A DNA stretch of 64,000 nucleotides from Hymenopus coronatus (Eukaryota; Arthropoda; Insecta; Mantodea; Hymenopodidae), in the NCBI GenBank assembly GCA_030762935.1, contig CM060881.1, positions 101,168,001-101,232,000 of the forward strand. Direction: 5' to 3'. Below are positions 56,186 through 64,000 of the stretch, piece after piece; positions within the stretch are counted from its first letter, which is position 1, and each line of letters begins with the position of its first letter. The position numbers and the translations under genes are program-made. The notes under the pieces were generated by a model. The model had not been told where the DNA came from and searched no databases. It worked only from the letters and a program-made list of their open reading frames with translations.

Positions 56186-57205
56186 TGAAATTCATCTCGA
56201 CCTTCTGTACATCCTGCTGATCCACAAGAGTACCTAAGGAAGCTGATTCGAAATTCTATAGATACATCAAAATGTTATGGTTGATTACATGCAGGGACAG
56301 AGTTTGGTGTACAGATATGAGGCATGCACTTAGTTAAATAAGGCAGAATCGCTGGAGAGGGACACGCTTTGTGTCCCACTATCCCTGCAAAATCTCATTT
56401 AGCACAGTGCAGTCACGCAGAAATAGCATGTCTATGGTCGAGGTAATATCTGTCAAGATGTTTGGAATCCGAATGACGACCTCGTTACTACCTTTATAGG
56501 TATTAAGCTATCCAGTTTTGCATTCCCTGTTAATGTTCAAAACTATGTAATATCCATTGCGATGTAATTAAGGTGCAGTTTATCGACGGACCGTAAATAC
56601 AGATTATTTTAATGCTCGATGTAGTATTTTAACCGATACCTCAGTAATACAGTGTTATGGGTGAGCAAAAATAAATCTTTGTTTTTTAACTGTATGCTAC
56701 CGATTACACAATAGTGAAATTTGATTAGTTTCTCTTTATACATACACCTTTTTCAATGTATTAGAACGGAATTTGAATATTTTGGAAAACGTTTAAATCT
56801 GCTTAGTTGTAACAGCTTTACGGTAAATCTGGTTTGTTTTATTACTACTAAAGTTTTCAATAATAATCTTTTAGCGTCCAATTCAGTATGAATGATGAGG
56901 TAATTTTACGTTTCATTTATTGTTATTTTAAATATTTCAAAACAGAAAAACACATTTTTGCTACTCATCTGAGATGTTTGGGATTTCTTATAAAATAAAC
57001 CCTTCAATGTATCTTTAAAAAGTAATGTGTGAATAGGTTCTGAAAATACTGTATAAATACAAATAAGTTAAATTAATGAGATTATAACAAAATAATTATA
57101 TGTTCTTGAAGAGAAATTGTCATCAAAGAAACATTCAACCTCATATATCTCTTCTTAAACCACTACTTAAATTATTATAGAACTGCCAGTATAGACTCGG
57201 AATTA
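56186..57205. other. Unassigned AT-rich stretch
   Basis: No family or domain recognised. Confidence 0.45.
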
Positions 57206-57330
57206 TACCATGTGGCCCAAATAACCCGTATTTGATTTGTGCAGATATCCCTTAGTGTGGCTAAAGAGTTGTAGAACTCAACGGGGCTATTTCAAGTTAA
57301 AACTATCAGTGGGGGCCTGGAGTGAGGGGG
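57206..57330 (+). mobile_element. MITE, second copy, left end only
   Basis: gttgtagaactcaacggggc at about 57268, with atttgatttgtgcagatatc before and atcagtgggggcctgg after, matches the left end and inner start of the MITE at 49210-49527. The right end is missing. The minisatellite begins about 180 bp downstream. Confidence 0.6.
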
Positions 57331-57511
57331 AAAATAAATAAATAGCTAGTTTGGTAACAGCTGCTTCTATTCACTTACAAACACCTGTTTTTATTTTGAC
57401 CTATATAATTATCAGTATAAACGGTCAGCTTTAAGCCACCAACATCTTTAACTTTCTCTAAACCTTGTCGGAGAACAATGCCAATTTCGTCAGCAGCTCT
57501 GTGCTTACTGT

Positions 57512-60500
57512 GGTAAGTCTAAGTCTAAGTAAGCTCCGGTAACCACAGGTAAGCCCTTGTAAGCCCATGTACGCTCAGGTAATCCCAAGTAAGCGAAATG
57601 GTAAGCCCAGGTAAGCTCAGGTAAGTCTAGATAGACCTAGGTATGCTCAGGTTAGCTCAGATAAGCAAAGTGGTAAGTCCATTTAACTCTGTTAACCACA
57701 GGTAAGCCCATGTAAGCTCAGGTATGCTCAGGTAAGCCCAAGTAAGCGAAATGGTAAGCCCAGGTAAGCACAGGTAAGGGCACGCTAGTCTAGGTAAGAA
57801 AAATGTTAACCAAAGGTAAGCCCAGGTAGGTCCAGGTAGGCCTAGGTAAGCTCAGGTAAACTCAGATATGCAAAATGGCAAGTCTAGTTAAGCTCAGCGA
57901 GGCCCAGGTAAGCCCATGTAAGCCAAGGTATGGTCCGGGAAGCAGACGTAAGCGAAATGGTAAGCCTAGTTAAGCCCAGGTAAGCCCAGGTATGCTCAGG
58001 TAAGCGCAGGCAATTCCAGGTAAGCAAAATTCTAAGCCTAGGTAAGCCCAGGTAGGCTCAGGTAAGCCTAGGTAATCCCATGTAAGCCCAGGTATGCTCA
58101 ATTAAGCCCAGGTAAGCAAAATATTTAGCTTAGGTTAGCCCAGTTAATTCCAGTTAGGCCTAGGTAAGCGCAAGCTTCTCCAGGTACGAAAAATGTTAAG
58201 CCCAGGTAAGCTCAGGTAAGTCCAGGTAGGCCTAGGTACGCCCAGGTAAGCTCAGAAAATAAAATGGGAAATGCAGGTACGCTCGGGTAAGCCTAGGTAA
58301 GCCCATGTAAGCCCGGGTATGGTCAGGTAAGCAGAAGTAAGTGAAATGGTAAGCCCAGGTAAGCACAGGTAAGCTCAGGTAAGTGCAGGCAAGTCCAGGT
58401 AAGCAAACTGCTAATCCCAAGTATGCTCAGGTAAGCCCAGGTATGCCAAAGTATGCTCAGGTAAGCCCAGGTAAGCGAAATGGTAAGCCCAGGTAAGGAC
58501 AGGAAGCCCAGGTAAGCGAAATGGTAAGCCCAGGTAAGCCTAAGTAAGCCCATATATTCCCAGGTATGCTCAGGTAATCCCGCGTAAGCGTAATAGTAAG
58601 CCCTGGTAAGCACAGGTAAGCACAGGCAAGCCCAGGCAAGCAAAATAATAAGCCCAGCTAAGCCCAGGTAAGTCCAGGTAAGCTCAAGTAAGCTCATGTA
58701 AGCCCAGGTATGCTCAGGTAAACCTATGTAATCCAGTTATGCTCAGGTAAACCCAGGTAAGCAAAATATTTAGCTAAGGTAAACCCAGTTAAGTCCAGGT
58801 AGACCTAGGTAAGCTCAGGTAAGCGCCGGCTTGTCCAGGTAAGAAAAATGTTAAGCCCAGGTAAGCTCAGGTAAGTCCAGGTAGGTTTAGGTACGCCCAG
58901 GTAAGCTCAGATAAGCAAAATGGTTATGTCCATGTACGCTCAGGTAAGCCCAGGTAAGCCCATGTGAGACTGAGAAAGGAATTTGAGCACTTTTAGTTAT
59001 ACCAGCTAAAACAACTAAGAACGAAATTAAATACATCTCAGATATGGTCAGGTAAGCAGAGGTAAGCGAAATGGTAAGCCCAGGTAAGCTCAGGTAAGCC
59101 TATGTAAGCACATTAAGTGCAGGCAAGTCCAGGTATGCAGAATGCTAAGCCCAAGTAAGCTCAGGTAAGCCCAGGTAAGCCCAGGTATGCTCAGGTAAGC
59201 CCAGGTAAGCGAAATGGTAAGCCCAGGTAAGAGCAGGCAATCCCAGGTAATCAAAATGCTAAGTCCAGGTAAGTCCAGGTAAGCCCAAGTAAGCCCATGT
59301 AAGTCCAGGTATGCTCAGGTAAGCCCGCGTAAGCGAAAAGGTAAGCCAAATTAAGCCCAGGTAAGCCCAGGTACGCACAGGTAAATCAGGTAAGTGCAGG
59401 CAAGCCCAGGTAAGCAAAATGTTAAGCCCAGGTAAGTCCAGGTAGCCCAAGTAAGCACAAGTAAGCCCAGGTATGCTCAGGTAAGCCCAGGTAAGCGAAA
59501 TGGGAAGCTCAGGTAAGCGAAATGGGAAGCCTACTTAAGCACAGGTAAGCTCAGGTAAGTGCAAGCAAGTCCAGGTAAGCAAAATGTCAAGCGCAGGTAA
59601 GCCCAGGTAGGTCCAGGTGGACCTAGGTAAGCTCAGGTGAGTTCAGATAAGCAAAGTTTTCAGTCCATTTAGCTCCATTAACCACAGGTAAGCCCATGTA
59701 GGCCCAGGTATGCTCAGGTAAGCCCAATTAAGCGAAATGGTAAGCCCATGTAAGCACAGGTAAGGGCAGGAAAGTCTAGATAAGAAAAATGTTAAACCCA
59801 GGTAAGCCCAGGTAGGCCTAGGCAAGCTCAGGTAAGCTCAAATAAGCAAAATGGCAAGTCCAGTTAAGCTCAGGTAGGCCCAGGTAAGCACATGTAAGCC
59901 CAGGTATGGTCAGGTAAGCAGACGTAAGCGAAATGGTAAGCCCAGGTAAGCCCAGGTATGCTCAGCTAAGCGCAGGCAAGTCCAGATAAGCAAAATCCTA
60001 AGCCCAGGTAAGCCCAGGTAGGCTCAGGTAAGCCTAGGTAAGCCCATGTAAGCCCAGGTATGCTCAGGTAAGCCCAGGTAAGCGGAATGGTAAGCCCAGG
60101 TTTGCCCAGGTAAACTCAGGTAAGAGCAGGCAAGTCCAGGTAAGCAAAATGTTAAATCCAGGTAAGCCCAGGTATGTCTAGGTAAGCCCAGGTAAACCCT
60201 TATAAGCCCAGGTATGCTCAGGTAAGCCCAGGTGTGCTCAGGTAAGCCCAGGTAAGCGAAATGGTAAGCACAAGCGTGCCCAGGTAAGCTCAGGTATGCC
60301 CAGGTAAGCCCAGATATGGCCAGGTAAGCCCATTTAAAGCGAAATAGTAAGCCTAGGTATTTAAAGGTAAGCTCAGGTAAGTCCAGATAGACTTAGGTAA
60401 GCTCATTTGAGCTCGGATAAGCAAACTGGTAAGTCCAGGTAAGCTCCGGTAACCACAGATAAGCCCATGTAAGCCCAGGTACGCTCATGTAATCCCAAGT

Positions 60501-61388
60501 AAGCGAAATGGTAAGCCCAGGTAAGGTCCGGTAAGCGCAGGCTAGTCCAGGTAAGAAAAATGTTAAACCCAGGTAAGTCCAGGTAAGTCCAGGTAGGTCT
60601 AAGTAAGCTCAGGTACGCTCAGATAAGCAAAATGGCAAGTCCAGTTACGCTCAGGTAGGCCCAGGTAAGCCCATGTAAGCCCAGGTATGCTCAGGTAAGC
60701 AGAGGTAAGCAAAATATTAAGCCCAGGTAACCTCAGCTAAGAGCAGGCAAGTCGAGGTAAGCAAAATGTTAAGCCCAGGTAATCCCAGGTAAGTCTGGGT
60801 AAGCCCAGGTAAAGCCATGTAAGCCCAGTTATGCTCAGGTAAGCCAGCTAAGCGAAATGGTAAACCTAGGTAAGCCCAGGTAAATGCAGGCAAGTCCGGA
60901 TAAGCAAACTGGTTAGCCTAGGTAAGCCCAGGTAGTCCAGGTAGGCCTAGGTAAGCTCATGTAAGCTCATATAAGCAAAATGGCAAGTCCAGGTAAGCTC
61001 GGGTAAGCCTTTGTAAGCCGAGGTATGCCCAGGTAAGTTCAGGTAAGCGCAGGCAAGCCCACATAAGCAAAATGTTATGCCCAGGTAAGCCCAGGTATGC
61101 TCAGGTAAACCCAGGTAAGCGAAATGGCAAGCCCAGGTGAGCCCAGGCAAGTACAGGTAAGCGAAATGGCAAGCCCAGTCGAACCCAGGTAAGCCCATGT
61201 AAGAACAGGCAAGTCAAGGTAAGCAAAATGTTAAGCCCAGGTAAGCCCAGGTAAGTTAAGGTAAGCCCAGGTAAACCCATGTAAGCCCAGGTATGCTCAG
61301 GTAGGCCCAGGTAAGCGAAATGGTAAGCCCAGGTAAACTCAGGTAAGAGCAGGCAAATCCAGGTAAGGAAAATATTAAGCCCAGGTAA
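57512..61388 (+). repeat. 3.9-kb minisatellite of 10-bp units, splice-donor-like
   Basis: The basic unit is taagcccagg, with variants ctcagg, ccatg, tccagg and cctagg. The most frequent junction reads CAGGTAAG, which is the consensus 5' splice-site sequence. Every 60-90 bp the series is punctuated by gcgaaatgg, gcaaaatgtt or gcaaaatggc, giving a higher-order pattern of roughly 220-250 bp. The minus strand is open for long stretches (TWAYLGLPGLT and similar, up to 124 codons) because stops are rare in the unit; this is not taken as coding. The first units are irregular (aagtctaagtctaagtaag). The array ends sharply at ccaggtaaaagaaaac. Confidence 0.95.
58966..59044. repeat. 79-bp foreign insert inside the minisatellite
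   Basis: The array is interrupted once by an AT-rich block (gagactgagaaaggaattt to atacatctcagatatgg) that shares nothing with the 10-bp unit. ctgaga near its left edge and tctcag near its right edge are inverted. The array resumes in the same orientation. Confidence 0.7.
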
Positions 61389-62776
61389 AAGAAAACGAAT
61401 ATCTCATAATCTATTATATTTCACACAGTTTATTACGTAATAATAATAATAATAATAATAATAATGATAATAATAATATAATAATGATAATAATATAATA
61501 ATAATTATAATAAAAACAAAACACTTTCGTATATCAATTCATTTGCAATATACAAATATTTCCAACTATTTAGTTTTAACTAATTATCTGCGTAAGATTT
61601 ATGGTTTTTGTCATAAAGACAACGATGAATTCAAATAAAATAATTAATTACTCATTAAATGAATCAGATTTTATTCTTTTCTGTTTCTATGCAGTGTGGG
61701 AGTTTCTATACGGTTTCTCTGTAAGTCTGTTACCGCAAACATGAAGGCTAAGGAACTGCAAGATTTACAGTCAGCTGATGATAGATTATTTTCACGGTAA
61801 CGAATACCATTTTGATTTGACCCATTTATTAATCTGTCCACAAGCATATTGCATTTTCGTTAACGTTTCTGTATGGATGGGCCCTTAGAATAATCACGGT
61901 TGGGACCCACAACCACCACATAGGATCTTGTGACACTTTGGAAGGAAGAGAGGAAGAGATGAGGGAATAGACCTGAAGGGTGACTAAATCCCGAGGATGA
62001 CGGCATGCATGGGTCCTTAATGTTTCCAGATAGATCGCATCCGTCGTCGCACCTTTCCGTTATATATTTATTCCGTGAACTTTTTTGGTACATTTTATTA
62101 TAGAACGTAGTCTTTATATATGGTTTTGTTCATATGTTTTAGCTTCATAGGACATTTTCAAGTAACTTTAACGCATTTAGTTAGAATGCTATATTCTCTT
62201 TAAAAACTGAGTCCAAATTTTGTATCCACTAATTATTTATATCATCCTCAGAGTTGTGTGTAATTGGCGGGTATAAGAGAGAAACTTCGTTTCGTTTTTG
62301 TTCTTTGTTGTGCAGTTGCATTTTCCACGTCAAGCGGGAAAATGGCTTACAGCAGGCAGATGAATAAGCTCTAAAATTGCGTTCTGAGAAATATAATTTT
62401 GTCCCTAAGGATACCTTAATAAAGCAGAAAATTAAAAAAAGTTACATTAAAGGGGAGAGAGAAGTAAAAAGAGCAAACAATGCTGAGAATGGCAAAATGT
62501 CAAGAAACATTGCTGTCAATTTTAGAAATTATATTAAAATAAAGTCCTTTGTCATCTTTTCGTAAGATTAAAATTTCAAGTAGATTAAAACTTCACATAC
62601 AAACTCCTACTGTATATGACATACATATTCTACAGTTTACATCCACGCTTTGTCTCAGCTTTATTGTCTAAGCTAAATAAACACAAAACGTTTACAATAA
62701 TCCAAAGAAACTGCTTCCTCCTATAAAGAAAACTCCTAAATTATTTATAATATAAGGTCCATTGTAGATTTGATTT
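61389..62776. other. Unassigned, with an (AAT)n-type microsatellite
   Basis: An impure aat/ata tract runs from about 61439 to 61512. A 77-codon minus-strand frame at 61860-62093 has no domain. Confidence 0.45.
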
Positions 62777-62850
62777 ATTCTACTATGTATAGTTGAGGGA
62801 GTATTGTATTCCATCCAAAAATTCGATGATATATTTTGAGGACATCAGAA
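62777..62850. mobile_element. FB reversed loop, diverged
   Basis: ttctactatgtatagttgag, gtattgtattccatccaaaa and attcgatgat are the start of a reversed loop. It sits just ahead of an F arm, as it does at 45-160 and 29685-29810. Confidence 0.6.
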
Positions 62851-62859
62851 AACAAAGAA

Positions 62860-64000
62860 ATGTGTCATTCACATGGCTTTCTCTAAATGTATTTAACTAA
62901 TTATTGATGAAAAACTTATTCTTCTATCCGCCATGCTAATCGAGATAAACATTAACAGAAATGTTATCTTATTACTTGCTTCCTTGTAAGTAGGAGAAAA
63001 ATAACTTTTTGCATGACCAGGAGTTGACAAATTCCCGTATGCGAAAAGGTTCAATTATTTTAAAAGTGAAGTCAATAACAAGTAATATCTCGGAAATAGT
63101 CAATTATACAAAACAATTAAAATTACATAAAATGTGTATTTTAACTGGATCTACATTTTTTGTGCAGTAAGTTTTGTCTATCTGTTACAGTTTACCAGTT
63201 GCGTAAAATTTGGCAAAATTCATCTAGAATGAAAAGGTCTTTAGATGATTTTCCTAGAAAATACAAAATATACATTTTATTTGACATTTAAACATCTCTG
63301 ACATTCAAAATTGCAATAAAGATCGTTAGAGCCATTTTTAGAAAAACAGCAATTTATAACATTTTTCCATATATAGGATAGTTTGGTGTGGGGAGATTTT
63401 CTTGAAAATCTTCGTGTTGTATTCTTTGGAAGATGCTTTCTCGGATATTTTGGAAGTATCCTTGGAAGATACTTTCTTTTTAAAATGGAATCTGTATTGC
63501 ATGGAAAAATACTAAAAGTATTGTTAAAAAACCATTGTTTTGATTCATTTTAGGAATCGAATTTTGGGAAAATGTTATTCTTTTTATGAGGTAGGAGCTT
63601 TGTTTTGTTGTTTTTTTTTTACTCATCCACCACTCACAAACAAATCCACTTCACCCTTAAATTCCAAGTTTGGTATTTAATGATCTTTTAGTTTTTGAGC
63701 TATGCTGTCCACACACATACGGATGTTTTTCTAAAACAGGATTTTTTGGATTCAGAGGACCTTATAACTTATGTTTCGGGCGAAAACTTTTGGGTGCAAT
63801 ACAATACCTTCTCTACACCCTATGTACGTTGTACGTGTAGAGAAAGTAAAACATTGAAAATGTCCGTTTGTGTGTCTCTGAGCACCAAAGCTGAAAAAAA
63901 ACCATATATTCCGTTAAATACCAAACTGAATATTTAAAACCAGTATCTTCCAAGGATTCGATACAAGTATTTTCAGGAAAATCGCTCCACTCGAAATTAC
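62860..64000. mobile_element. FB family, F arm, loop and start of R arm
   Basis: F arm from tgtgtcattcacatggcttt, loop ending at about 63848 (ctatgtacgttgtacgtgta, gagaaagtaa), then R arm from cattgaaaatgtccgtttgt to the window end. The copy is cut by the window edge. It contains an internal direct repeat of ttggaagatgctttctcgg and related text near 63425-63475. Confidence 0.7.

Noticed and set aside
58232..61198. Long minus-strand open frames reading TWAYLGLPGLT repeats
   Set aside because: They follow from the lack of stop codons in the 10-bp unit. They shift frame with each irregular unit, and no start or splice context supports them.
57512..61388. CRISPR array or telomeric repeat
   Set aside because: Units are 10 bp with no unique spacers of CRISPR size, and the motif is not a telomere type such as TTAGG.

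Overview
This window looks like a transposon-dense, AT-rich intergenic stretch of a large invertebrate genome, most likely an arthropod and probably an insect. The support is indirect: relics of Jockey-like LINEs, BEL/Pao and Gypsy LTR elements, mariner and CAGGG-ended (DUF4817-like) Tc1/mariner transposases and hAT elements; several families of tRNA-derived SINEs; and a short nuclear copy of mitochondrial 16S rRNA with arthropod-like wording. I found no intact host gene, no functional tRNA or rRNA gene and nothing bacterial. All family calls were made by reading motifs by eye, without database searches.

The dominant component is one repeat family, called FB here. It occurs about 25 times, whole or broken, from the first base to the last. 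A complete copy has a left arm (F, about 650-700 bp), a loop of about 130 bp (M) that ends in a near-perfect palindrome, and a right arm (R) that is the reverse complement of F. Complete copies lie at 165-1626 and 29811-31365; a third runs off the window end from 62860. Most others are F+M or M(reverse)+R halves. No protein is recognisable inside FB.

Layout. 0-13 kb: FB copies, two adjacent perfect palindromes (2908-3003) and SINEs. 13.4-16.6 kb: a decayed Jockey LINE between SINE pieces. 17-19 kb: a head-to-head SINE pair and FB pieces. 20.6-21.5 kb: a DUF4817-type transposon folded back on itself. 22.3-24 kb: a Gypsy-like gag relic. 24.5-25.6 kb: a hAT relic. 25.6-26.0 kb: a solo LTR with a 4-bp target duplication, inserted in an FB copy. 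27.1-27.4 kb: a LINE C-terminus. 29.6-33.2 kb: an FB/SINE cluster. 37-46 kb: SINEs, FB copies, a second DUF4817 relic, and a folded-back mariner at 45.5-46.1 kb. 47-48.6 kb: an endonuclease-RT LINE. 49.06-49.15 kb: a 91-bp perfect palindrome beside a MITE. 50-51.5 kb: Jockey and BEL/Pao relics. 51.74-51.88 kb: the 16S NUMT. 52-57 kb: FB, SINE-C, a recent 174-bp tandem duplication and a second MITE copy. 57.5-61.4 kb: a 3.9-kb minisatellite of 10-bp units.

The most noteworthy items are: (1) FB, whose complete copies are each preceded by a reversed loop, giving an alternating loop-arm-loop-arm order; (2) the 10-bp minisatellite, whose most common unit contains CAGGTAAG, the consensus 5' splice-donor sequence, so that the array carries on the order of a hundred U1-complementary sites on one strand; (3) three perfect palindromes that all have a single-base axis; and (4) two unrelated transposase relics that have both become inverted repeats of one end. 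No genes here form a working pathway. The stretch is a record of nested insertions and rearrangements.
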